Shown here one piece after another: positions 41,419 through 52,266 of a stretch of DNA of 64,000 nt. The DNA is from Haloferax prahovense DSM 18310 (GTDB taxonomy: Archaea > Halobacteriota > Halobacteria > Halobacteriales > Haloferacaceae). Each line of letters starts with the position of its first letter. Within the stretch, counting starts at the first letter, position 1. The position numbers and the translations under genes were made by a program. The notes beneath the pieces are model-generated. The model ran no database searches. It was not told the DNA's origin and saw only the letters and a list, made by a program, of their open reading frames with translations. The stretch covers positions 299,237 through 363,236 of the forward strand of contig NZ_AOLG01000008.1 of assembly GCF_000336815.1 (NCBI RefSeq), read 5' to 3'.

Positions 41419-43615
41419 GCAGATGAGCAAGGTCTCGGTGACCGGTTCCAAGGGCGTCATGCCCGAGGTCATCGAGGCTGTCCACGACCTCCGACTGCTG
41501 CACGTCACCGAATACGACGGCTCGTGGCAGGAGGAGTTCGGATTCGAGACGGGGTCGCCCATCGAAGGCGCCGAGAGCGCGTCCGACAAGCTCGTCACCG
41601 TCCGCTCGCTCAAGAGCATCCTCGGGGTCGAAGACACCGACACCGGCCGGCAGCGCATCGTCCCCGACGACGCGCTCGGCGAGCCCCTCGAAGAGATTCG
41701 AGCCGAGGTCAACGAACTGGACGACCGCCGCTCAGAGCTCGAAAACGAGCTCCGCGCGGTGGACGAAGAAATCGACGCGATGGAGCCGTTCGTCGACCTC
41801 GGGCTCGACCTCGACCTGCTTTCGGGGTACGAGACGCTGCAGGTCGTCGTCGGACAGGGGAAGGTCGAACCCGTCGAGCGCGCCGTCGTCGACGCCGACG
41901 ACATCAACGCGTACGAGATCTTCTCGGGCGAGCGAACGCACGCCATCTTCGGCCGCGCGGTCGACGGTGCCGACGAGATGGCGCTCGCCGACGCGCTCGT
42001 CGGCGTCGAGTTCGCCACGCTCGAAGTCCCGGATGCCTCGGGAAGCCCCGAAGAGCACATCCGCAATCTCGAACAGCAGAAGCGCGAAATCGAGTCGAAG
42101 CTCGAAACCGTCGAGTCCGAGCTTCACGACATCGCCGTCGAGGAGGGAGAGTTCCTCCTCGCCGCCGAAGAGCGCCTCGCAATCGACGTCCAGAAGACGG
42201 AAGCGCCGCTTTCGTTCGCGACGACGGAGAACGCCTTCGTCGCCGAGGGCTGGATTCCGACCGAGCGCTACAACACGTTCGCGAGCACGCTCAAAGACGA
42301 GATCGGCGAGCACGTCGCCGTCGAGGAGCTCGAACGCGCCGAGTTCTCGCGTGACGGGCACGACCACGCGCGCGAGGATGTCGCCGAGAGTGGTGGCACG
42401 GTCGCCGCCACCGACGGCGGGACCGTCTCGATGTCCAGCGACGACCCGCCGGTCGTCCAGAAGAACAGCGGCGCAGTCAAGCCGTTCGAAATCCTCGTTC
42501 AGGCGGTCAATCGCCCGAGCTACTACGAGTTCGACCCGACCATCATCCTGTTCCTGACGTTCCCGACGTTCTTCGGGTTCATGATCGGTGACCTCGGGTA
42601 CGGTGTCATCTACACCGCCATCGGCTTCTTCCTCTACTCGAAGTTCGATGACGGCGCGATTAAGAGCATGGGTGGCGTCACCATCGCCGCGGGGCTGTTC
42701 ACGACGTTGTTCGGCATCCTCTACGGCGAGATATTCGGCTTCCACCTCATCACCGAGTACTTCTGGGAAGGCGTGCTCGGGATGTCGCACCCGCCCATCG
42801 AGAAGGGACTATCGCCGGCCACCTCTGAGTGGGCCCTCGGTTGGCTCACCGTGAGCGTCGCCGTCGGTATCTTCCACGTCAACGTGGGGTACATCCTCGA
42901 CTTCTTCGAGAACTACGAACTCCACGGCGCGAAGGACGCAGTCCTCGAAAGCGGTTCGTGGATCCTCATGCTGAACGGCCTGTGGATCTGGATCTTCAGC
43001 GACGCGCTCGGTGGCGTGCCGCCGGAGTTCCTGTTCACCACGTTCGCGGCTGACGGGCTCATTCCGCTCGGCTTCTCCGGCTTCTCGTTCATCGTCGGCT
43101 GGGCCGGCTTCGGGATGTACATCCTCGGCGCGGTGCTGCTCGGGATGGCCGAACTGGCCGAACTCGTCGAGTTCGCCGCCCCGCTTTCGAACGTCCTGTC
43201 GTACACGCGTCTCGGCGCGGTTCTCATCGCGAAGGCGTCGATGGCGTTCGCCGTCAACCTGCTCGTCTTCGGCGTGTACGTCGACGACCACGGCGGCTGG
43301 CACTTCGGCCTCGGCGGGATGCCCGACGCCGCCGCCGTGTCGGCGCTCGGCGCGGGTGAAACGCTGAGTTACCACGGCTACGAAGTGACCGAAGTCCTGT
43401 TCGGCGGCATCTTCCACACGGGTGCCGCGGGCGTCGTGGGCGGACTGCTCGTCCTCGTCGTCGGTCACCTGGTCGTCCTCGCGCTCGGCGTCACGAGCGC
43501 CGGCCTGCAGGCCGTGCGTCTCGAGTACGTCGAGTTCTTCAACAAATTCTTCGAGGGCGGCGGCCGCGAGTACAACCCGTTCGGGTACGACCGCGAGTTC
43601 ACGACCGAAGACTAA
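41405..43615 (+). CDS. atpI: A-type ATP synthase subunit I/a (membrane stator)
   Basis: A 736-residue protein. The N-terminal cytoplasmic arm (1-360) alternates globular and coiled-coil parts and anchors the peripheral stalks. The C-terminal half has about eight membrane helices and forms the ion half-channels beside the c-ring. The essential arginine is R602 in LSYTRLGAVLIAKA. The ATG at 41405 (MLRPEQMSKVSV) overlaps atpH; an internal ATG at 41423 is possible but would cut the conserved start. A T-run follows the stop (43632-43637). Confidence 0.95.
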   Translation: MLRPEQMSKVSVTGSKGVMPEVIEAVHDLRLLHVTEYDGSWQEEFGFETGSPIEGAESASDKLVTVRSLKSILGVEDTDTGRQRIVPDDALGEPLEEIRAEVNELDDRRSELENELRAVDEEIDAMEPFVDLGLDLDLLSGYETLQVVVGQGKVEPVERAVVDADDINAYEIFSGERTHAIFGRAVDGADEMALADALVGVEFATLEVPDASGSPEEHIRNLEQQKREIESKLETVESELHDIAVEEGEFLLAAEERLAIDVQKTEAPLSFATTENAFVAEGWIPTERYNTFASTLKDEIGEHVAVEELERAEFSRDGHDHAREDVAESGGTVAATDGGTVSMSSDDPPVVQKNSGAVKPFEILVQAVNRPSYYEFDPTIILFLTFPTFFGFMIGDLGYGVIYTAIGFFLYSKFDDGAIKSMGGVTIAAGLFTTLFGILYGEIFGFHLITEYFWEGVLGMSHPPIEKGLSPATSEWALGWLTVSVAVGIFHVNVGYILDFFENYELHGAKDAVLESGSWILMLNGLWIWIFSDALGGVPPEFLFTTFAADGLIPLGFSGFSFIVGWAGFGMYILGAVLLGMAELAELVEFAAPLSNVLSYTRLGAVLIAKASMAFAVNLLVFGVYVDDHGGWHFGLGGMPDAAAVSALGAGETLSYHGYEVTEVLFGGIFHTGAAGVVGGLLVLVVGHLVVLALGVTSAGLQAVRLEYVEFFNKFFEGGGREYNPFGYDREFTTED

Positions 43616-43788
43616 CTCTCACCGACGATTCTTTTTTGAGTTTTGTCCGCTGGGAGCGACTGCTTTTGCAATGACGACGATTCCGCCGTCGTAGACAGAC
43701 CGCTCCAGACGTTTTGGGAACCTTTATGATACGGCTGACGCCACATGCAGACGTTCGGAGACGACAATCCGGTACTCAGGAACACACA
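43616..43788 (+). promoter_or_regulatory. T-run and internal promoter between atpI and atpK
   Basis: This is the only large gap (173 bp) in atpH-atpB. It starts with CTTTTTTGAGTTTTG (43631-43645), a candidate terminator or attenuator, and later has CCTTTATGAT (43721-43730), a TATA-like box that would start a transcript near 43752 with a ~37-nt leader. CAGGA lies about 10 nt before the atpK ATG. Extra transcription here would raise the output of the c subunit, which is needed in many copies per complex. Confidence 0.5.
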
Positions 43789-44046
43789 ATGATTGAAGCA
43801 CTTGAACCCCTCATGACTGCACTGCAGAATGAAACCGCTTCCTCGCCTGCGATCACCGAAGGCGCTGCAGCGGCCCTTTCCGTCGGTATCGCCGCCTTCG
43901 CCGCGGGCTACGCGGAGCGTGGCATCGGTTCCGCTGCGATGGGAGCCATCGCGGAAGACGAGGACCTCTTCGTTAACGGGCTGGTCCTTACGGTTCTCCC
44001 CGAGACCCTCGTTATCCTCGCACTGGTCGTTGTCTTCGCGGCCTAA
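43789..44046 (+). CDS. atpK: A-type ATP synthase subunit K/c (rotor ring)
   Basis: An 85-residue hairpin of two membrane helices (about 22-52 and 62-84). The ion-binding carboxylate is E72 in LTVLPETLVIL. The GIAAFAAGYAERGIGSAAMG segment carries the Gly-rich helix packing surface. The ATG at 43789 gives a short N-terminus; the upstream frame to 43714 covers the promoter and is rejected. Multiple copies form the ring that turns with ion flow. Confidence 0.95.
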   Translation: MIEALEPLMTALQNETASSPAITEGAAAALSVGIAAFAAGYAERGIGSAAMGAIAEDEDLFVNGLVLTVLPETLVILALVVVFAA

Positions 44047-44067
44047 GCACCCCCTCTCTTTCCCATT

Positions 44068-44652
44068 ATGAGTTTGGACAACGTCGTTGAGGACATCCGA
44101 GACGAAGCCCGCGCACGCGCAGAGGACATCAGGCAGGACGGCCAGGAACAGGCAGACGAAATCGTCGCCGAGGCCGAGGCCGACGCCGAAGAACTCCTCG
44201 AATCGCGGAAGGCGGACGTCGAGCAACAACTCGAACGGGAGCGCGAACAGGCGCTCTCCAGCGCGAAGCTCGAAGCCAAGCAGGCTCGACTCAGCGCCCG
44301 TCGTGACGTGCTCCAGCGCGTCCGCGAGCAGGTCGAAAGCGAGCTCGCCGAGCTGGAAGGCGACCGTCGCGAAGAGCTCACCCGCTCGCTGCTCGACGCG
44401 GCGTCGGTCGAGTTCGAAGACGAAGACGAAGTCTCCGTCTACGGCCGCGCCGACGACGAGGACCTGCTTTCGAGCATCCTCGAAGACTACGACGGCTACG
44501 AGTTCGCCGGCGAGCGCGACTGCCTCGGTGGCGTCGTGGTCGAGGGCTCGAACTCGCGCGTCCGGGTGAACAACACCTTCGACTCGGTCCTCGACACAGT
44601 CTGGGAGGACAATCTGAAGGAAGTGAGTGCGCGACTGTTCGACGACCAATGA
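44068..44652 (+). CDS. atpE: A-type ATP synthase subunit E (peripheral stalk)
   Basis: A 194-residue protein. Residues 1-100 are a long charged coiled coil (DEARARAEDIRQDGQEQADE and on) that pairs with subunit H. The globular C-terminal half (VSVYGRADDEDLLSSILEDY, then LGGVVVEGSNSRVRVNNTFD) docks on top of A3B3. Its TGA overlaps the atpC ATG by four bases. Confidence 0.95.
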   Translation: MSLDNVVEDIRDEARARAEDIRQDGQEQADEIVAEAEADAEELLESRKADVEQQLEREREQALSSAKLEAKQARLSARRDVLQRVREQVESELAELEGDRREELTRSLLDAASVEFEDEDEVSVYGRADDEDLLSSILEDYDGYEFAGERDCLGGVVVEGSNSRVRVNNTFDSVLDTVWEDNLKEVSARLFDDQ

Positions 44653-45695
44653 GCACTACAGGCGGCTCGAATCCCGAATACGTCATCGCTCGCGTTCGAG
44701 CGCGACGTAGTGCCCTGTTCGGCGACGAGGAGTACCGCAAACTGGTCCGCATGGGGCCGGCCGAAATCGCTCGGTTCATGGAGGAATCGGAGTACGAAAC
44801 CGAGGTCAACGCGCTCGGCAGCCGTTTTTCGGGCGTCGACCTCATCGAGTACGCGCTGAACCAGAATCTGGCGAAGCAGTTCAACGATATCCTCGACTGG
44901 GCAGACGGCCGCCTCTACGACCTCATCGCGCGGTACCTCCGTAAGTTCGACGCGTGGAACGTGAAGACGATCATCCGCGGCATCTACTCCGGCGCGTCCC
45001 GCGACGAGGTCGAATCCGACCTCATTCGCGCCGGCGAGTTCGACGACCGCCTCCTCTCGCGACTGCTCGACGCAGACGAGATAGAGGAGATCGTCAACCT
45101 CCTCTCCGGCACTATCTTCGGAGACGGCCTCGCGGCCGCCTACGAGGAGTTCGAGGAAGTCGGCGTCCTCGTTCCGCTGGAGAACGCGGTCGACCGCGCC
45201 TTCTACGAGCAGCTGCTCGAGGGTCTGGTCGTCGGCGAAGAGGCGAAGAAGTACCGCGAGTTCCTCGAAGCCGAAATCGACTTCCGAAACGCCCGCAACG
45301 CGCTCCGCATCGCTCGCAGCGGTGCCGACCTCGACCCTGTCGACTACTTCATCGAGGGCGGCACGCTGTTCCGCGCGTCGGAGCTCGCGTCGCTGGCGAC
45401 CAGCCCGGACGAGCTGGTGTCGAAGATTCGTGACAGCCGGTACGGCGACCGCCTCTCGACGGCCCTTTCGGACCTCGAGGAGGCCGACAGCCTCATCGGC
45501 TTCGAGCGCGCCCTCGACGCGGCGCTCTTGGAGTACGCGGACACGCTCGGTTACGTGTTCCCGCTTTCTGTCACGCCAATCGTCTCGTACATCCTCGCCA
45601 AGGAGCGCGAGGTCGACAACATCCGGGCCATCGCCCGCGGCCGCGAGGCCGGGCTGGACCCCGATGCAATAGAAGAGGAGCTGGTCATCCTATGA
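44649..45695 (+). CDS. atpC: A-type ATP synthase subunit C (central stalk socket)
   Basis: A 348-residue, largely helical protein of the V-ATPase subunit d/C family. It has YVIARVRARRSALFGDEEYR at the N-terminus and AREVDNI-type motifs near the C-terminus (LAKEREVDNIRAIARGREAG). It sits on the c-ring and links it to the D-F central stalk. Start and stop both overlap the neighbours (ATGA), so translation is coupled with atpE and atpF. Confidence 0.95.
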   Translation: MSTTGGSNPEYVIARVRARRSALFGDEEYRKLVRMGPAEIARFMEESEYETEVNALGSRFSGVDLIEYALNQNLAKQFNDILDWADGRLYDLIARYLRKFDAWNVKTIIRGIYSGASRDEVESDLIRAGEFDDRLLSRLLDADEIEEIVNLLSGTIFGDGLAAAYEEFEEVGVLVPLENAVDRAFYEQLLEGLVVGEEAKKYREFLEAEIDFRNARNALRIARSGADLDPVDYFIEGGTLFRASELASLATSPDELVSKIRDSRYGDRLSTALSDLEEADSLIGFERALDAALLEYADTLGYVFPLSVTPIVSYILAKEREVDNIRAIARGREAGLDPDAIEEELVIL

Positions 45696-46012
45696 GCCAG
45701 GAAATCGCAGTTATCGGCAGTCCGGACTTCACCACGGGCTTTCGGCTTGCGGGCGTCCGCAAGTTCGAGAACGTCCCGGACGAAGCGAAGGACGACGAAC
45801 TCGACGAAGCCGTGACGCGAACGCTGGAGGACGAGGACGTCGGCATCATCGTGATGCACGAAGACGACCTCGACCACCTCTCGCGTAACGCCCGGCAGTC
45901 GGTCGAGCGCAGCATCGAGCCGACGCTCGTGACGCTCGGCGGTTCCGGCGGCGCGAGCGGCCTCCGTGACCAGATCAAGAGAGCAATCGGTATCGATCTG
46001 ATGGACGAATAA
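45692..46012 (+). CDS. atpF: A-type ATP synthase subunit F (central stalk)
   Basis: A 106-residue Rossmann-like protein (QEIAVIGSPDFTTGFRLAGV, later GIIVMHEDDLDHLSRNARQS and TLVTLGGSGGASG). It binds subunit D in the rotor shaft and may change shape to regulate ATP hydrolysis. It overlaps atpC at 45692-45695 and ends 6 bp before atpA. Confidence 0.95.
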   Translation: MSQEIAVIGSPDFTTGFRLAGVRKFENVPDEAKDDELDEAVTRTLEDEDVGIIVMHEDDLDHLSRNARQSVERSIEPTLVTLGGSGGASGLRDQIKRAIGIDLMDE

Positions 46013-46018
46013 CCAAAC

Positions 46019-47779
46019 ATGAGTCAGGCAACACAAGATTCCGTTCGCGAGGACGGTGTCATCGCAAGCGTGAGTGGTCCGGTCGTGACCGCCCGTGGCC
46101 TCGACGCCCGCATGAACGACGTCGTCTACGTCGGCGACGAAGGCCTAATGGGCGAGGTCATCGAAATCGAGGGCGACCTCACGACTATTCAGGTGTACGA
46201 AGAGACCTCCGGTGTCGGTCCCAGCGAACCCGTCGAGAGTACGGGCGAACCGCTGACCGTCGACCTCGGTCCGGGGATGATGGACGCCATCTACGACGGC
46301 GTGCAGCGTCCCCTGGACGTGCTGGAGTCGAAGATGAACTCGGCGTTCCTCGACCGCGGTGTCGACGCGCCGGGTATCGACCTCGAAAAGAAGTGGGAGT
46401 TCGAACCCACCGTCTCCGAGGGCGACGAGGTCGCCTCCGGCGACGTCGTGGGGACGGTCCCCGAGACCGTGACCATCGAACACAAGGTCATGGTCCCGCC
46501 GGACTTCGAGGGCGGCGAAGTCGTCGCCATCGAGGAAGGCGAGTTCTCCGTCACCGAGACGGTCGCCGAACTCGACAACGGCGAAGAGATTACGATGCAC
46601 CAGGAGTGGCCGGTGCGTCAGGCGCGTCCCGCCGCGGAGAAGAAGACCCCGCGCGAACCGCTCGTCTCGGGGCAGCGCATCCTCGACGGCCTGTTCCCCA
46701 TCGCGAAGGGCGGAACGGCCGCGATTCCGGGTCCGTTCGGGTCCGGGAAGACGGTCACCCAGCACCAGCTCGCCAAGTGGGCCGACGCGGACATCGTCGT
46801 CTATGTCGGCTGCGGCGAGCGCGGTAACGAGATGACCGAGGTTATCGAGGACTTCCCGGAACTCGACGACCCGAAGACCGGCAACCCGCTCATGGCTCGG
46901 ACGTGCCTCATCGCGAACACGTCCAACATGCCCGTGGCGGCCCGCGAGTCCTGTATCTACACCGGCATCACCATCGCGGAGTACTACCGCGACATGGGAT
47001 ACGACGTCGCGCTGATGGCCGACTCCACCTCCCGGTGGGCCGAGGCCATGCGCGAGATCTCCTCGCGTCTCGAGGAGATGCCCGGCGAAGAGGGGTACCC
47101 CGCGTACCTCGCCGCGCGTCTCTCCGAGTTCTACGAGCGCGCCGGCTACTTCACGACCGTCAACGGCGAGGAAGGTTCCGTCTCCGTCATCGGCGCGGTT
47201 TCGCCGCCGGGCGGCGACTTCTCCGAGCCGGTCACGCAGAACACCCTGCGTATCGTGAAGACGTTCTGGGCGCTCGACGCGGACCTCGCAGAGCGCCGTC
47301 ACTTCCCGGCGATTAACTGGAACGAGTCGTACTCGCTCTACCAAGAGCAGCTCGACCCGTGGTTCGTCGAGAACGTCGAGGACGACTGGGCCGAAGAGCG
47401 CCAGTGGGCCGTCGACGTGCTCGACGAGGAGAACGAACTGCAGGAAATCGTTCAGCTCGTCGGTAAGGACGCCCTGCCGGAGGACCAGCAGCTGACCCTC
47501 GAAATCGCTCGCTACCTCCGCGAGGCGTACCTCCAGCAGAACGCGTTCCACCCGACGGACACGTACTGTTCCCCCGAGAAGACGTACGGTATCCTCACCG
47601 CCATCCACGCGTTCAACGACGAGGCGTTCAAGGCGCTCGAAGCCGGCGTCCCCGTCGAAGAGATTCAGGCCATCGAGGCGGCTCCCCGGCTGAACCGCAT
47701 CGGTGTGCAGGAAGACTGGGAGGCGTACATCGAGGACCTCAAAGCAGAAATCACCGAGCAGCTCCGCGAGCTGTACTGA
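46019..47779 (+). CDS. atpA: A-type ATP synthase catalytic subunit A
   Basis: A 586-residue catalytic subunit. The N-terminal beta barrel is followed by the A-subunit-specific non-homologous insertion (about 110-190). The P-loop GPFGSGKTV (238-246, K244) is the A-type version of Walker [13 protein letters not shown] supplies the catalytic Glu, and [20 protein letters not shown] is the family signature. Length and motifs are standard, and no intein is present. Four bases separate it from atpB. Confidence 0.97.
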   Translation: MSQATQDSVREDGVIASVSGPVVTARGLDARMNDVVYVGDEGLMGEVIEIEGDLTTIQVYEETSGVGPSEPVESTGEPLTVDLGPGMMDAIYDGVQRPLDVLESKMNSAFLDRGVDAPGIDLEKKWEFEPTVSEGDEVASGDVVGTVPETVTIEHKVMVPPDFEGGEVVAIEEGEFSVTETVAELDNGEEITMHQEWPVRQARPAAEKKTPREPLVSGQRILDGLFPIAKGGTAAIPGPFGSGKTVTQHQLAKWADADIVVYVGCGERGNEMTEVIEDFPELDDPKTGNPLMARTCLIANTSNMPVAARESCIYTGITIAEYYRDMGYDVALMADSTSRWAEAMREISSRLEEMPGEEGYPAYLAARLSEFYERAGYFTTVNGEEGSVSVIGAVSPPGGDFSEPVTQNTLRIVKTFWALDADLAERRHFPAINWNESYSLYQEQLDPWFVENVEDDWAEERQWAVDVLDEENELQEIVQLVGKDALPEDQQLTLEIARYLREAYLQQNAFHPTDTYCSPEKTYGILTAIHAFNDEAFKALEAGVPVEEIQAIEAAPRLNRIGVQEDWEAYIEDLKAEITEQLRELY

Positions 47780-47783
47780 GACC

Positions 47784-49190
<1,407 letters not shown>

Positions 49191-49195
49191 ACCGC

Positions 49196-49240
49196 GACGA
49201 ACGCCGCGTTCGTCCCTCGGTTCGATTCTCCTCTTCTATT
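49196..49240 (+). terminator. Hairpin terminator after atpB
   Basis: GACGAACG (49196-49203) pairs perfectly with CGTTCGTC (49207-49214) across a CCG loop, followed by a T/C-rich tract containing GATTCTCCTCTTCTATTCG (49223-49241). This looks like an intrinsic terminator closing the atpH-atpB unit. Confidence 0.5.
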
Positions 49241-49310
49241 CGCGCCCCGAGCCGTGCGACCGCACGCCCGCCGCGAGAACTTCCTTATGGCTCGGCGACC
49301 ACACCCCCGT

Positions 49311-51287
49311 ATGGACGCCACTTCGTCTCGCGCGCACGTCCTCGCGGTCGTCGGCCCCGCCGTCGACCGGGGGCGACTCTTAGACGCGCTCTCGCCGCTT
49401 TCGGTGTCGCTCGCCGCGTCCGTCGATGCGGTGAGCCGGCGCGCCGAGGACGAACGGGTCGACTGCGTCGTGCTTGCGACCGACCGACTCGCGGACGTTG
49501 AAGCGGTCCACGGCGCGCTCGCGGTCCCGCTGGTCGTCGTCGTCCCGACCGACGGCGACCTCTCGGCGGCGGCCGCCCGCGACGCCGGCGCGGCCGACGT
49601 GGTACCGGTCGTCGACTCGAACCTCTTCGAGCGGCTTCCCGAACGGGTCGAAAGCGTCGTCGCGTGGCGTCGCCGCGGCGCGACGGCCGCGAGCAAGATA
49701 ACCGAGGACCTGAAGGAACAGGCGATAGACGAGGCACCGGTCGGCATCACCGTCGCCGACTGCTCGCTTCCCGACCGACCGCTCGTCTACGTCAACGAGG
49801 CGTTTGAGGCGATGACCGGCTACTCGGCCGACGCGGCGCTGGGGCGGAACTGCCGATACCTTCAGGGACCGAACACCGACCCCGAGCGGGTCGCCGAACT
49901 CCGCCGCGCCATCGAGGCCGAAGAGTCGGCGTCGGTCGAACTGCTGAACTACCGCGCGAACGGCGAGACGTTCTGGAACCGGGTCGACGTCGCGCCGTTG
50001 AGCGGGCCGGATGGCGAGGTGACCCACTACGTCGGCTTCCAGACCGACATCACGGAGCGCGTGCGCGCGGAGACGGCCGCCGAGCGGTACGCCGAGAGAG
50101 TCGACGAAGAGCGCGAGCGTCTCCAGACGCTCGTCGAGCACATCGAGGGCTTGTTGGCGGACGTAACGAGCGCGCTCGTCCGCGCGGAGAGCAGACAGGA
50201 ACTCGAAGCCGCCGTCTGCGACCGAGTCACCGCCGCCGGGTCGTTCACCTGCGCGTGGGTCGGCCGCTGCGACCTCGCACCGGCGGTCATCGTCCCGAAC
50301 GAGCGGGCCGGAGCCGACACCGAATTCCTCGACGGCCTCGAAATCGACCGGTCCAACCCCGACGACCCCACCGCTCGCGCCGCGGAGACGCGGACCGTCC
50401 AGTCGGCGACTGTCGGTGACGGGAGCGTCTCCGCGGAGACGCTCGTCCCGTTCGACTCGGTCATCGCGGTTCCGTTGGCCCACCGCGGGACGCTCTACGG
50501 CGTCTTGACCGTCTACACCGACGCCGCGGAACTCGACGACCAGGTTCGGGTGGTCTTCGGGACGCTCGGTCGGGCGGTCGGCGCGGCCATCGACGCTTTC
50601 GAGAGCCGGCGGTCCCTGCTGTCCGACGAGCGGCTCGAACTCGAAATCGAGGTGCGCGACGAGACGCAACCGCTGGTCCGACTCGCCGCCGCGGGGGACT
50701 GCAAACTCTCGTACCGCGGTTCGGCCCAACACGACGACGGGACCGTGAGTCTGTTCGTCTCGACGGACCCCGCGACGGAGTTCGACGAGGTCGACACCGC
50801 GCTCGACGGCCTTCGGAGCGTCGACGTCCTCCCTCGCGGTGACGACGCCGAACTCTACGAACTCACCTTCGCCGACGGGTCGCTCGTCCACCTCGTCGCC
50901 GACGCGGGCGGGCGACTCGTCGACCTCGAAGTAGACCGCCTCGGCTGTCGGCTTACGGTCGTCGTCCCCGACCGCGTAGCGGGGCGGGCGCTCCTCGACG
51001 ACTTCAAGTCGGTCGCGGCGAACGCCGAACTCCGATCCGTGACGAACCGGTCCGAACCGCCGGAGGCGCGCCGCGAGTTCGTCGCGAGCGTCAACGACGA
51101 CCTGACCGACCGCCAGCAGTCGGCCCTCCAACTCGCCTACCTCGGCGGGTATTTCGAGTGGCCGCACGCCGTCACCGGCGACGAACTCGCGGAGACGATG
51201 GGTGTCTCGCGGGCGACGTTTCACCAGCACCTGCACGCGGCGGAGCGAAAACTCATCTCTCGGTTTTTCGATGGAGAACCGTACTAG
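49311..51287 (+). CDS. LOV-GAF-HTH-10 (Bat-like) regulator inside the ATP synthase cluster
   Basis: A 658-residue protein. Residues 1-120 look like a receiver without the acidic pocket. Residues about 135-255 are a PAS/LOV domain whose GRNCRYLQG (C181) matches the photoactive-cysteine motif of blue-light LOV sensors, with the flavin-contact Asn, Asn and Gln also present (LLNYRANGETFWNRV, GFQTDI). A GAF domain (about 290-430), a bacterio-opsin-activator domain (about 440-590) and a C-terminal HTH-10 (about 600-650; TMGVSRATFHQHLHAAERKL) follow. The TATA box TTCCTTATG (49281-49289) is 22-30 nt before the ATG at 49311. Targets unknown; atp genes are plausible. Confidence 0.9.
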   Translation: MDATSSRAHVLAVVGPAVDRGRLLDALSPLSVSLAASVDAVSRRAEDERVDCVVLATDRLADVEAVHGALAVPLVVVVPTDGDLSAAAARDAGAADVVPVVDSNLFERLPERVESVVAWRRRGATAASKITEDLKEQAIDEAPVGITVADCSLPDRPLVYVNEAFEAMTGYSADAALGRNCRYLQGPNTDPERVAELRRAIEAEESASVELLNYRANGETFWNRVDVAPLSGPDGEVTHYVGFQTDITERVRAETAAERYAERVDEERERLQTLVEHIEGLLADVTSALVRAESRQELEAAVCDRVTAAGSFTCAWVGRCDLAPAVIVPNERAGADTEFLDGLEIDRSNPDDPTARAAETRTVQSATVGDGSVSAETLVPFDSVIAVPLAHRGTLYGVLTVYTDAAELDDQVRVVFGTLGRAVGAAIDAFESRRSLLSDERLELEIEVRDETQPLVRLAAAGDCKLSYRGSAQHDDGTVSLFVSTDPATEFDEVDTALDGLRSVDVLPRGDDAELYELTFADGSLVHLVADAGGRLVDLEVDRLGCRLTVVVPDRVAGRALLDDFKSVAANAELRSVTNRSEPPEARREFVASVNDDLTDRQQSALQLAYLGGYFEWPHAVTGDELAETMGVSRATFHQHLHAAERKLISRFFDGEPY

Positions 51288-51395
51288 CGGGGATATCCGG
51301 CGTTTCGATAGCCGCTCGATGTCTACCGGCCTCGGTACCCCGACATCAGCACCCGTGACGACCCACGAACTGAATCGCGGTCTCGACCCACAGAC

Positions 51396-51457
51396 GTGAC
51401 GTCTCCCCGTCACGACGGAGTTCGGGCGGTCCGGCCGGCCAGACAGTAAAAGATTAA
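51396..51457 (+). promoter_or_regulatory. Hairpin and promoter before atpD
   Basis: GTGACG/CGTCAC (51396-51401, 51408-51413) forms a perfect 6-bp hairpin downstream of the LOV regulator gene. AAAAGATTAA at 51448-51457 is a TATA-like box that would start transcription a few bases before the atpD ATG at 51486. So atpD probably has its own promoter. Confidence 0.5.
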
Positions 51458-51485
51458 CACCCCAGGCGAACAACCCCCGCCAACG

Positions 51486-52178
51486 ATGGCCGAAGACGTC
51501 AAGCCGACCCGCAAGAACTTGATGGCGATCGAAGATCGCATCGAACTCTCCGAGCGGGGCCACGACACGCTCGAACAGAAGCGTGACGGGCTCATCATGG
51601 AGTTCATGGATATCCTCGACCAGGCCCAGGACGTGCGGGCCAACCTCAATCAGGACTACGAGCGCGCGCAGAACAAAATCAACATGGCCCGCGCCATGGA
51701 GGGCGACGTGGCCGTCCGCGGCGCGGCCGCCGCGCTGAAGGAGTACCCCGAAATCACGACGCAGTCCAAGAACATCATGGGCGTCGTCGTTCCGCAGATC
51801 GAGTCCTCGCGTGTGAAAAAGAGCCTCGATCAGCGCGGCTACGGGCTGCTCGGCTCCTCGGCCCGCATCGACGAGGCCGCCGACGCCTACGAGGAACTCC
51901 TCGAATCCATCATCCTCGCCGCGGAGGTCGAGACGGCGATGAGGAAGATGCTCGAGGAAATCGAGACGACGAAGCGCCGCGTCAACGCGCTCGAGTTCAA
52001 ACTCCTGCCGGAACTCTACGAGAACCAGGAGTACATCGAGCAGAAGCTCGAAGAACAGGAACGCGAGGAGATCTTCCGCCTGAAGAAGATCAAGGCGAAG
52101 AAGGAAGAAGAAGAGAAGGAAGAACGCGCCGCCAAGGAAGCCGCCGCCGAAGCGGAAGCGGCGACCGCGGCCGACTGA
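51486..52178 (+). CDS. atpD: A-type ATP synthase subunit D (central shaft)
   Basis: A 230-residue protein that is mostly two long antiparallel helices ([20 protein letters not shown] and [20 protein letters not shown]), forming the rotor shaft inside A3B3 together with AtpF. The C-terminal 25 residues are a highly charged Lys/Glu then Ala/Glu-rich tail. It is separated from atpB by the LOV regulator gene and a separate promoter. Confidence 0.95.
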   Translation: MAEDVKPTRKNLMAIEDRIELSERGHDTLEQKRDGLIMEFMDILDQAQDVRANLNQDYERAQNKINMARAMEGDVAVRGAAAALKEYPEITTQSKNIMGVVVPQIESSRVKKSLDQRGYGLLGSSARIDEAADAYEELLESIILAAEVETAMRKMLEEIETTKRRVNALEFKLLPELYENQEYIEQKLEEQEREEIFRLKKIKAKKEEEEKEERAAKEAAAEAEAATAAD

Positions 52179-52266
52179 GGCCGACCGCGCGCGACCGTTC
52201 TCTCTCCAGTTCTCTCTCGGTCGGGTCTCCGACCGTTTTTCACCGTCTCGGCGCGTAGAGACTGCT

